Shown here in pieces: positions 25,958-33,253 of a stretch of 64,000 bases of DNA. Both the position numbers and the translations under genes were made by a program. The stretch covers positions 1,550,941-1,614,940 of the forward strand of contig NZ_LT977071.1 in the NCBI RefSeq assembly GCF_900250075.1. Direction: 5' to 3'. Origin of the DNA: Cupriavidus taiwanensis. GTDB lineage: Bacteria > Pseudomonadota > Gammaproteobacteria > Burkholderiales > Burkholderiaceae. Position 1 is the stretch's first letter. Every line of letters begins with the position of its first letter. Under the pieces are notes generated by a model, which worked only from the letters and a program-made list of their open reading frames with translations, ran no database searches and was not told the origin of the DNA.

Positions 25958-26046
25958 CAAGGAAGGGTTTCCACCATCATGCTTTAAGCTTTTTTCGCAC
26001 CACAAAGCGCGCAATTGTCCACATCAGCCCGCCCGTCTTTCCATGT

Positions 26047-26063
26047 AACTTGGTCACTCGTAC
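26047..26063 (-). promoter_or_regulatory. TGTAC-N4-GACCAA operator E (upstream of the 245-aa gene)
   Basis: On the minus strand GGTACGAGTGACCAAGTT, one base off the TGTAC core and matching operator D over GACCAAGTT. It lies 34 bases before the start at 26097, mirroring the spacing of operator D to the Bug gene. Confidence 0.55.
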
Positions 26064-26096
26064 CTCTACTGAGCAGCCTCCGAAAAAAAATTTTCG

Positions 26097-26834
26097 ATGA
26101 AAACTAAGATGCATGTCAGCCCGGCAATCCGCACGATCATCAACGGTCGCGAAATCCCTCGCCAGATGGTCCTCGAGTGGGAGCAACGCCGCGCACAGAT
26201 TGTTCTGGGAAAACTGGGCGCCCGCCCTGCCAGCCTCGACCTGGCGGCCATTCGTCGACAATTGCTAGCCCTCAAGCTGGAGCTCGGCGCGGAGGGCTTG
26301 ATGAAGACCTTGCGTCTTGAGTTAGGGATCTCCTCGCCCCTTGCCGAGCTGACGGCTGCCATGTCTCGCGGCTCCCGCCGCTTCTCCGTGACAGAGCTGA
26401 TTGTCTCCGGGGGTACAGCAGAACATTTCGTAGACTGGTTCCAGGCGCGCACGCGGAGCAACGACGAGCTGGCGATGCTGTCGGCCGCACCAGACCACTA
26501 CATGATCCGCACGGGCGCTGGTGGTATTCAAGAAGTCATCGAAACGACTGGAGGCGCGCCATTTTCCACGCGCTTCTTTATCGACTATTCCGACCTGTCG
26601 AGCCTGCGATCCCCGCCAGACCAGGCGTACCCGCACCAGATTGCCGGAGTGGCCAGAAGTGCCAAGGGCACTGCTTTAGGAGGCGTTCGCCATCAATTTC
26701 GCAACGAAGGCCAGGGCTTCAGAGCTAAACTCCTGGTCGAGTTTCCCCTGTTGATCCTGCCGCAAGTCGTTTCGGGCCATCAATGGCACCTGGCAAGTGA
26801 ATTTGGGAATTGGATCGATGCGTGCTTCGCATAA
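26097..26834 (+). CDS. Unrecognised 245-aa protein of the TetR-linked region
   Basis: I do not recognise a family. The first ~110 residues look helical (PRQMVLEWEQRRAQIVLGKLG, LRLELGISSPLAELTAAMSRG). The rest looks beta-rich (HYMIRTGAGGIQEVIETTGG, FSTRFFIDYSDLSSL, RAKLLVEFPLLILPQVV), with several His and Trp near the C-terminus. There is no signal peptide or membrane helix. Instead of a Shine-Dalgarno, a CGAAAA-AAAA-TTTTCG palindrome abuts the ATG. It is divergent from the Bug gene with its own operator, so it is probably co-regulated with it. A ligand-binding or tautomerase/decarboxylase-like role is only a guess. Confidence 0.7.
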   Translation: MKTKMHVSPAIRTIINGREIPRQMVLEWEQRRAQIVLGKLGARPASLDLAAIRRQLLALKLELGAEGLMKTLRLELGISSPLAELTAAMSRGSRRFSVTELIVSGGTAEHFVDWFQARTRSNDELAMLSAAPDHYMIRTGAGGIQEVIETTGGAPFSTRFFIDYSDLSSLRSPPDQAYPHQIAGVARSAKGTALGGVRHQFRNEGQGFRAKLLVEFPLLILPQVVSGHQWHLASEFGNWIDACFA

Positions 26835-27009
26835 TGCAAGGCACTCAACCCTGCACAGACCCGCGCAATGCGCCGAGGGCACAACATCACCGTCGCATGT
26901 ACCAAGGGGGTAGAAACTCGCGGGGCGGGTGCACCTGCCTGGCTTCAGATATGGCTTCGTGCTCACGCGGCCGGCGACAAGACAAAGTTTGCGCGATTGC
27001 GGGGATACC

Positions 27010-28044
27010 TCAAGCCTTTTTCTCGGCGTAGCCGAAGTTGCGGGCGGAGTATCCGGCATAGAAATCCGCGAACGTCAGGTCCGCGTATTTCCTCGGCTGG
27101 TCTTCACTGCAGCAGCTCGGCACGCATGAGATGACAGCATCCAGATTCGGGTAAAGGAAGAAGATGGCCGAATAGCGCTCTTCCCTGGTCGAGGCGACCA
27201 CACGATGCGGGGTAGCGATAAACTGGTCATTGGACCAGGTCCGCAGGGTATCGCCTGTGTTCACCAAAATGCCACCCTCGACGATCGGCTGGTCTATCCA
27301 CGTGCCGGCCGCTGTCAGAATCTGCAGCCCGGGAGCCGTGGCCGGCGGAATCATGGTGAGGAAACTCAAATCCGTGTGACCGGGCAAACCAAACTGGTTT
27401 TCCTCCGGCTTGACCACGGGATAGAAAGCGCTTCGCATCACGGAATCGCTTTTACGGAATGCCTCGTCAAAGAAGTCCGGGGACTGACCCAACGCAACCG
27501 CGACCGGCGCCAGCAGGCGCTTGGCAAGTTCGTTGAACTCCGCGTGATAGCGCAGGAACGCTTGTTTATCTTCTTCGGGCAGGGCTTCCGGCCATTGGTT
27601 ATGCCCACGAAAACGCTTGCTGCCCCGGAAATCCGGGTCCGTCGGCTCAAGTTCCGGACCGAATTTGAATGCCTCCGTGGCTTGTGGCTTTACCACCTTG
27701 TCGAAGCTGTCGCCATGAATGGCGACATTCGGTGCCTGCCAGCCCGACTGGTGCTCGTTCATGCGCACCTTGATTTTTTCGGATGCGGGCAGCGTGAAGA
27801 AACTTTCCATCGCCTTGAACACCCGGTCCACGGTCGCCTGAGATGCACCGTGATTGACGATATAAAAGAAGCCGATCTCGGTACAGGCCTCGCGGATTCG
27901 CTCACCTACATTTGCGAGAGCCCCGGGAACACCCGCGAAGTACGGCCCCACGTCGATAATGGGAATCTCCTCGGTGATGGCCTGCGACTGCTGGCCTCCG
28001 ACATTGACTGAAGTCACTTCCTGCCTGCGAAGAACCTTGTTCAT
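27010..28044 (-). CDS. 2-oxoglutarate/Fe(II)-dependent oxygenase, isopenicillin N synthase-like
   Basis: A 344-aa non-haem oxygenase. It has the DIOX_N domain (IPIIDVGPYFAG, EIGFFYIVNHG) and the 2OG-Fe(II) core with ligands in LPGHTDLSFLTM (His and Asp) and TPHRVVAS (His); the 2OG-binding Arg is probably in REERYSAIFF. Such enzymes hydroxylate or desaturate small molecules. The ATG at 28044 has AGGGA upstream; codons further upstream overlap the CocE gene and look non-coding. It is the last gene of the MFS / CocE / oxygenase operon, 55 bases after the CocE stop. Confidence 0.9.
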   Translation of the reverse strand: MNKVLRRQEVTSVNVGGQQSQAITEEIPIIDVGPYFAGVPGALANVGERIREACTEIGFFYIVNHGASQATVDRVFKAMESFFTLPASEKIKVRMNEHQSGWQAPNVAIHGDSFDKVVKPQATEAFKFGPELEPTDPDFRGSKRFRGHNQWPEALPEEDKQAFLRYHAEFNELAKRLLAPVAVALGQSPDFFDEAFRKSDSVMRSAFYPVVKPEENQFGLPGHTDLSFLTMIPPATAPGLQILTAAGTWIDQPIVEGGILVNTGDTLRTWSNDQFIATPHRVVASTREERYSAIFFLYPNLDAVISCVPSCCSEDQPRKYADLTFADFYAGYSARNFGYAEKKA

Positions 28045-28099
28045 GGGAATCCCTGTATGTAAAGCAAATGAAGCTGGGTTAATCGGTTCGTGACACGCT

Positions 28100-29836
28100 C
28101 TAGCGCTGCGGAACGACGGGCAGCAGGAGATACGGGACCATGTCTTCGCCTGCATGCAGCGTGGTCCGGCCTCCAAAAACGGACGGCGGCCGGTCTTCCG
28201 GATCGTCGTGCAGGAATGGCCCGCACCCCTTCATCGGGAACTTCACGTTCGACAAGTGCGTAGCTGCTCCCGCGTACTCGTAGTCCTTCCCCCGGACAGT
28301 CAAGCTGATGCGCCAGCCGGCAGGTACAACGATGCAGGTGGGCCAGATCTCAACGTCTAGCTCGACCGGCTTTCCCGGCTCAAGCGGCTGCTGCCGCCGG
28401 TGCGCATGGTAGGGGCGCCACGGCAGCGAGCGCGCCGTGTCCAGTTCCCGGTGCGATGCGCGCAACCAGCCCTGGGCCACGGGCGTGTGCGGGTCCAAGG
28501 CCCCCTGGAAGACCACTTCCTTGTCTTGCGGATCGAACAAACCGAGCACCAGAAAGATGTCCGCGTCGGTGGTCGATGAGGACACGAACAGCTTGCAGGC
28601 GAGCGGTCCGGTGATTTCCGTTTCGCCCTCGAACGGCGCGGACATGAAGCGGATGCCGTCCCCCATCGCATCGAAAGTCGCCGAAGCCGGCTCCTCGCTG
28701 CCCTCGCTCGACAGCGACTGGCGCTTCAGGTCCAGGTGCATCCTGGTCCATTGCGTGCGCCCCAGCGGCCATTCGCTTTCCGCGCGTTCGACGAACTTGT
28801 CCACATGGCGCACCTTCAGCAGGATTGGCGGGCGCTTGTTCCAGCCGTTGTCCTCGCCCTTCAGGTAATGGCCAAAGAACTGCTTCTGCAGGCCCACACC
28901 GTAGCGGGTGTAGAACGAAGTCCAGTGCTCCTCACCGTGTATCTCCAGCCATTTCTGCTTCGACCCGGCCTGGACGAAACCCTCCACGTTCCCGCGCAGA
29001 TGCAGCCCCTGCCCTCCCCAGTTGGCGGCGGACAGAACCGGCACCGTGATTTCGTCCAGCCGCGCCCGGCGCCGCGCATAAAAGTCATCGTCAAACCGGT
29101 GGTCATTGGAACGGCCCGATATTTCCGCCCGGTTGGCCTTCAGTTGCGCTTCGCTGAGCGCCTCGTCGCCACACACCAGCTTGCCAGTCACCTTGCTGCG
29201 CGGCGCGCTCTCGCCCCGCCCGTACTGGACGGTCTTGACCTGAATCTCCTGCCAGTTCTTGCCAAACGTGCACAGGATGCCGCCGTGGAACGCTGACTCC
29301 CGGTAGCCGTCGCTGAAGCCCTCCCAGGGGCAGATCGCGGCCAGATGCGGCGGCCGCATCCCCGCGACAACCCATTGGTTGGCCCCGTAGTACGAGATCC
29401 CGTTCAAGCCCACCTTGCCATTCGACCAGGGCTGAACGCCGGCCCATTCGATGCACTGGTAGTAGTCGAGTGCCTCTCGCTCGGAGAAGTGGTCGATGAT
29501 CCCGGGCGAGCGCCCCGCGCCGCGCGAATCCACGCGCACGACGACGTAGCCGTCCGGCACCCATTTTTCCGGGTCGGCTACCTCCCACGCCTGGTAGAGG
29601 TTCGACGAGCCCTCCAGCGCATCCGGGTAACGCGCGGCCATCAGATCCCAGGCGGTCTTGTACCCCTCCTGGAAGGACAGCCCCTTGCCATAGGGGCCAT
29701 AGGTCATGATGACAGGGTACTTGCCCGGCGCAATGGGCCTGTAGACGTCGGCCCGCAGCACGGTGCCATCGTCCATCTCGATCGGTACGTCCCAATCGAT
29801 GGCCATGCCGTCTCTGATTTCCGTTACTTGTGTCAT
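28100..29836 (-). CDS. CocE/NonD family hydrolase
   Basis: A 578-aa serine hydrolase of the X-Pro dipeptidyl-peptidase S15 / cocaine esterase class. The alpha/beta domain contains VRVDSRGAGRSPG (oxyanion region) and the nucleophile Ser148 in GLNGISYYGANQW. His is probably in EIHGEEHWTSFY or a later motif. The C-terminal ~200 residues form the jelly-roll (TGPLACKLFVSSSTTDADIFLVLGLFDP). Members hydrolyse esters or acyl-amino-acid bonds. Its start overlaps the MFS stop by four bases, so it is coupled to the transporter. It probably opens the imported ester or amide. Confidence 0.9.
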   Translation of the reverse strand: MTQVTEIRDGMAIDWDVPIEMDDGTVLRADVYRPIAPGKYPVIMTYGPYGKGLSFQEGYKTAWDLMAARYPDALEGSSNLYQAWEVADPEKWVPDGYVVVRVDSRGAGRSPGIIDHFSEREALDYYQCIEWAGVQPWSNGKVGLNGISYYGANQWVVAGMRPPHLAAICPWEGFSDGYRESAFHGGILCTFGKNWQEIQVKTVQYGRGESAPRSKVTGKLVCGDEALSEAQLKANRAEISGRSNDHRFDDDFYARRRARLDEITVPVLSAANWGGQGLHLRGNVEGFVQAGSKQKWLEIHGEEHWTSFYTRYGVGLQKQFFGHYLKGEDNGWNKRPPILLKVRHVDKFVERAESEWPLGRTQWTRMHLDLKRQSLSSEGSEEPASATFDAMGDGIRFMSAPFEGETEITGPLACKLFVSSSTTDADIFLVLGLFDPQDKEVVFQGALDPHTPVAQGWLRASHRELDTARSLPWRPYHAHRRQQPLEPGKPVELDVEIWPTCIVVPAGWRISLTVRGKDYEYAGAATHLSNVKFPMKGCGPFLHDDPEDRPPSVFGGRTTLHAGEDMVPYLLLPVVPQR

Positions 29837-31179
29837 AGCGCAGATACTCCTTGAACTTGATATTGAAGTTTCGGGCGCCGGGCGGCGAAGACCATGATGA
29901 CGGCCGCGGCGGCATAGAGCGCGACCACCAGGAGCAGGCTGGAGGCGTTGCTGCCCGTCGAGGTTCGCAGCCAGGTGCTGATGGAGGGCGTCACCATCGG
30001 CGCGATGTTGGCGAGCGAACTCACCAGCGCGAGGCCGCTGGCCGCCTGTTCCTTCGGAAGGTACTCGCTGACGAAGGAGAAGAACAACGGTGTCATGGAA
30101 GCCGTGCCGATGGTCGCGATCGAGAGCAGCGCAATTGACTCAGCCACGCCACCGTTCAGCCAGGCGATCCCGAGCAGGCCGGCCGCGATCAGGACCACGC
30201 CGGCCACGAAATGCCATCGCCGCTCGTTGTTCCGGTCGGAGCTGCGGCTCATGAGGATCATGCCGGCGGCGCCGACGATGTTCGGGATCCCTTGCAGCAA
30301 GCCGATGTGAAACACGTCCTGCACACCCCAACTCTGGATCAGAGTCGGTACCCAGAACACCAGTACATAGACCGCGCCGAGGTACAGGAAACAGATGAAC
30401 GAGAGCACATAGACCTTGGGATCGCGCAGCAGCGCCCCAAGAGCGCCCTTGTGGCTGCCTCCACCGGACCCACCGCCCCTGGCAAGTCGATCGGCCAGCA
30501 GCTTCTTCTGCTCGGAGGAGAGCCATTTGGCCTCAGCCGGCCTGTCGCTCAGGCAGAGGTAGCAGAGAAAGCCAATCAGCAGGCAGGGCGCACCATTGAC
30601 AATGAACATCCACTGCCAGCCCTGGTAGCCGAGAAAGCCGTGGCCGAACTTCATCAGCGCGCCGTTGACCGGACCGATGAGGATGCCGGAGACAACCGTG
30701 GAGGTCATGAACACCGCGATGGCCCGGCCGCGCCGGGCCGGCGGGTACCAGTAGGTGAAGTAGAGAACAACGCCGGGAAAGAAGCCCGCCTCGAAAGCGC
30801 CAAGCAGGAAGCGCAGCGTATAGAACTGCCAGGGCTCCGAAACCCAGGCCATGCCGGTAGCACAAGCGCCCCAGCACAGCATGATGCGCAGGATGGTCTT
30901 GCGTGCCCCGATCCTCTCCAGCAGCATGTTGCTCGGCACCTCGAACAGGAGGTAGCCGACGAAGAACATGCCCGCGCCGAGAGCAAAGACCTGATCGCTG
31001 AAATGGAGCTCGCCCTTCATCTGAAGCTGGGCAAAACCGATGTTCACCCGGTCGATGAATGCAAAACAGTAGGCAATCAGCAGCAAGGGCAGGATGTGCC
31101 AGTTGATCTTGGAAAAGAGCGCCTTTTCCTCCGGGCTCTCAACGAGAACGTCGCTTTTCGGAACGGATATTGCTGTCAT
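29833..31179 (-). CDS. MFS transporter, anion:cation symporter (ACS) family
   Basis: A 448-aa twelve-helix importer. Family features are RVNIGFAQLQMKGELHFSDQVFALGAGMFFVGYLLFEVPSNMLLERIGARK and the central loop before YVLSFICFLYLGAVY. ACS transporters take up organic acids, including tartrate, phthalate and hydroxybenzoates. The ATG at 31179 has GTAGGAGC upstream; an in-frame extension to 31308 would run over the operator and lacks membrane character. It is the first gene of the operon with the CocE hydrolase and the 2OG oxygenase. Confidence 0.92.
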   Translation of the reverse strand: MTAISVPKSDVLVESPEEKALFSKINWHILPLLLIAYCFAFIDRVNIGFAQLQMKGELHFSDQVFALGAGMFFVGYLLFEVPSNMLLERIGARKTILRIMLCWGACATGMAWVSEPWQFYTLRFLLGAFEAGFFPGVVLYFTYWYPPARRGRAIAVFMTSTVVSGILIGPVNGALMKFGHGFLGYQGWQWMFIVNGAPCLLIGFLCYLCLSDRPAEAKWLSSEQKKLLADRLARGGGSGGGSHKGALGALLRDPKVYVLSFICFLYLGAVYVLVFWVPTLIQSWGVQDVFHIGLLQGIPNIVGAAGMILMSRSSDRNNERRWHFVAGVVLIAAGLLGIAWLNGGVAESIALLSIATIGTASMTPLFFSFVSEYLPKEQAASGLALVSSLANIAPMVTPSISTWLRTSTGSNASSLLLVVALYAAAAVIMVFAARRPKLQYQVQGVSAL

Positions 31180-31252
31180 GGATAAGCTCCTACCTGGTGT
31201 TCGAGCCCGACCGCGATGGCGCACCGCGTCTCGCACTATGCACGACATTATC

Positions 31253-31270
31253 TGTACACTTGAACAATTA
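31253..31270 (+). promoter_or_regulatory. TGTAC-N4-GAnCAA operator F (upstream of MFS operon)
   Basis: TGTACACTTGAACAATTA, preceded by ATTATC as in operator B. One base in the GACC half differs. It lies 74 bases upstream of the MFS start and is oriented away from it. Confidence 0.55.
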
Positions 31271-31839
31271 GTGTAATCGGAAGAAACCCTGTAGGCATGG
31301 AGCGACATCGGGGAAGCTACGGATGTCAGTGGGCGTTCCGTCGTGTCGACGAATCCCGATCAGCTTAGCGAGCCAAGCTAACGCGAGCTGCACTCACCGA
31401 CGGGGGCCCGGTGTCGAGTGCCACGGGTGAAGGCTATATAGGCTCAGGCGGTCGGCACGTACTCGATGGAATCCCTCTCTTTTTATTGGTCACGAGTACA
31501 GTCTAAAAATTCGGCAAGGCAGGCAGATGCCGGAGATGCAGGTCAGCTCATACCTTTCATGGCGAGTTGGAACTGGCTGAGTTCCTCGGGTCTTGCTGTC
31601 ACCTTGCGTCATACAAGGGACGCGTCTGTCAGCCTTCAACGCACGAATAGATGCGAATGAAGGGGACGCCAAGCCGAGCGAAGAAGGCGAGCGAGCGGTA
31701 TGAACCATGCCGGCGAGAATGCCGCAAGGAACAGCGCAAACGATATCAATCAGCGATCAGAGGCAGCTTGCTCTTCGCGACGAATTCCAAGGCGCGAAAC
31801 CAGCCCTTCGCCCTTGTCCATTCACCTGACCTTTGTGCC
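31271..31839. other. Long intergenic stretch without a convincing gene
   Basis: About 570 bases between the MFS operon promoter and the end of the SDR gene. It holds operator G at 31485 and an A/T-rich patch around it. Frames of 60-70 codons on both strands around 31466-31708 lack recognisable domains and good start signals. By analogy with the Bug/26097 pair, a gene divergent from the MFS operon may once have started near 31530 and decayed (inference). Confidence 0.45.
31485..31500 (-). promoter_or_regulatory. TGTAC-N4-GACCAA operator G (apparently orphan)
   Basis: On the minus strand TGTACTCGTGACCAAT, facing operator F from 215 bases away. No gene starts to its right at the expected distance, as with operator C. 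Confidence 0.55.
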
Positions 31840-32724
31840 TCAGACCAGCCTTGTCCCTGTCGCGCGTGCCAGCTCGCCGAGCAACCGATCTTGATATCGC
31901 GTGTCGTGGACGGCGGGGTGCGGCTCCTGCAGCCGCTGGTGGTACCAATACCCCCCGCTGGTCAGCGCCCGCGGATCATTGCTGGTCGCCAGCCACTCCT
32001 GGGTCAGATGTCCCAGCCGAAGGTCGTCTGGCGCATTCGCACCGCCCATCTTGGTGGGAACCCAGCCCGGATCGACTGCGTTGCTGTAGACGTCGGGCCA
32101 CAACCGCGCCACGGCTGCCGCCAGGGTCGTGATGAAAAGCTTGCTCTCCGAATAGCCAGCTGTGCCGGTACGCCCGGACCAGTCGATGCGGTCAAGACTT
32201 ACCCGGCCACCTTTGTGCATGCTGCTGCTCAGGTAGATCAGCCGCCTGGGGCGCCGGATCAGCGCCGTGAGCAGGTACGGCGCGACGACGTTGACCATCA
32301 GGACCTGGGGCCCTGACAGGATCCCCGCGTTGTGGATCACCGCGTCCATCGTGCCAATGGCGTTGACCTGCCGGGCCAGGTCCCGTGTCTGCTCCAGGTC
32401 GGAAAGGTCGCCGATGGTCGCGATGGCACCCTGCTCCACGAGCTCCCTGACGGCGGGCAGCCGCGCCTGGGAGCGAACGTGCACCACGACCTCATGCCCG
32501 TCGCCGAGCAGCGTCCGCGCCGCCGCATGACCGAGACCGTCGGACGAACCAGTGATGAAGATGCGGGCCTTACGTCCGCGGCTGCGTTGAACGGGTGTCG
32601 CGGCGGACCTTGCCGAGGGACTGGATGCGGGTTGCGCCAATGCAGCAGCGACGGTCAGCAACGGCGCCATGACCAGGCCCACACCCAGATGCGCACCATT
32701 CAGAATGAGTTTGCGGCGGTCCAT
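31840..32724 (-). CDS. Short-chain dehydrogenase/reductase with an N-terminal export-like leader
   Basis: A 294-aa SDR. The cofactor motif TGSSDGLGHAAA starts near residue 58, and the catalytic residues are in IYLSSSMHKGG (Ser) and GYSESKLF (Tyr-x3-Lys). Unusually, a 50-residue leader begins MDRRKLILNGAHLGVGLVMAPLLTVAAALAQPA, which looks like a Tat or Sec signal followed by a linker. NNAG appears as HNAGI. It is monocistronic, with a GTTAC-CAA-GTAAC site upstream. Either the SDR is exported or the leader is an anchor; a mis-called start is less likely because the leader is a coherent signal-like sequence. Confidence 0.85.
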   Translation of the reverse strand: MDRRKLILNGAHLGVGLVMAPLLTVAAALAQPASSPSARSAATPVQRSRGRKARIFITGSSDGLGHAAARTLLGDGHEVVVHVRSQARLPAVRELVEQGAIATIGDLSDLEQTRDLARQVNAIGTMDAVIHNAGILSGPQVLMVNVVAPYLLTALIRRPRRLIYLSSSMHKGGRVSLDRIDWSGRTGTAGYSESKLFITTLAAAVARLWPDVYSNAVDPGWVPTKMGGANAPDDLRLGHLTQEWLATSNDPRALTSGGYWYHQRLQEPHPAVHDTRYQDRLLGELARATGTRLV

Positions 32725-32777
32725 GGCGCCTCCTGCTCAGCATGAAGTTTTTTTTGAAACAGGCGATTCTTTCAAAT

Positions 32778-32790
32778 GTTACCAAGTAAC
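32778..32790. promoter_or_regulatory. GTTAC-CAA-GTAAC inverted repeat upstream of the SDR
   Basis: A 5-bp perfect inverted repeat with a 3-base spacer in an AT-rich stretch, 54 bases upstream of the SDR start. It resembles sites used by HxlR/MarR-type regulators of SDR genes. No such regulator is encoded in the window next to it. Confidence 0.4.
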
Positions 32791-32813
32791 GCAGTGAGTC
32801 AAGGGAGCGCCCG

Positions 32814-33200
32814 TCATTTCGCCACAAAGCGCGCCGTGACAGTCTTGCCGTCCGCAAACCGGATCGTCGCCACCAGCTTGGAGCCGGCAGTGAGTTGCAG
32901 CTTGTCGGCCGCAACCAGCGCATTGTCCGCGCCCGGGTTCAGCGCCGTTTCCGTCTTGCGGGTGCCGGTCAGCACCGTCAGCTTGCCGCTGGCGCCGGCC
33001 ACGGGCAGCTTCCTGTCATGGTCGTCGACATAAATCGTGACGGCACCGTCGCGGTTGACCAGCTCGAACTGCAGGTCGCCGGCGGCCTGCACGATGCCGC
33101 CGTATTGCGCAGGCTTGGCGCCATGCGCCAGGGCCAGGCCGGAAAGCCCGGACAGGGCAACACTGGCGGCAAACAACATGGCAGGGATCTGTTTCTTCAT
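32814..33200 (-). CDS. Small periplasmic protein of the metal efflux operon
   Basis: A 128-aa protein with a signal peptide (MKKQIPAMLFAASVALSGL, cleavage near ALA-HGAKP). The mature start HGAKPAQYGGIVQAAGDLQFELV resembles the N-terminal segment of some CzcB-type adaptors (PxxYGGxV) and may bind metal. The rest is beta-rich with alternating charged residues. A GCAGCGGC/GCCGCTGC hairpin and GGAG precede the ATG at 33200. It is the last gene of the RND efflux operon, 53 bases after the pump gene. A metal chaperone or sensor role is inferred. Confidence 0.75.
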   Translation of the reverse strand: MKKQIPAMLFAASVALSGLSGLALAHGAKPAQYGGIVQAAGDLQFELVNRDGAVTIYVDDHDRKLPVAGASGKLTVLTGTRKTETALNPGADNALVAADKLQLTAGSKLVATIRFADGKTVTARFVAK

Positions 33201-33253
33201 CGCATACTCCGTTGCTGCAGCGGCTTGCGGGCGCCGCTGCCAAAGCCCGTGAA

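Noticed and set aside
26081..26096. CGAAAA-AAAA-TTTTCG as a terminator
   Set aside because: The stem is AT-only apart from its ends and abuts the start codon of the 245-aa gene; a translational element or chance is more likely.
13605..31500. TGTAC sites as transposon ends or attachment sites
   Set aside because: No transposase or integrase nearby, no target-site duplication, and the sites sit at promoter distances from gene starts.
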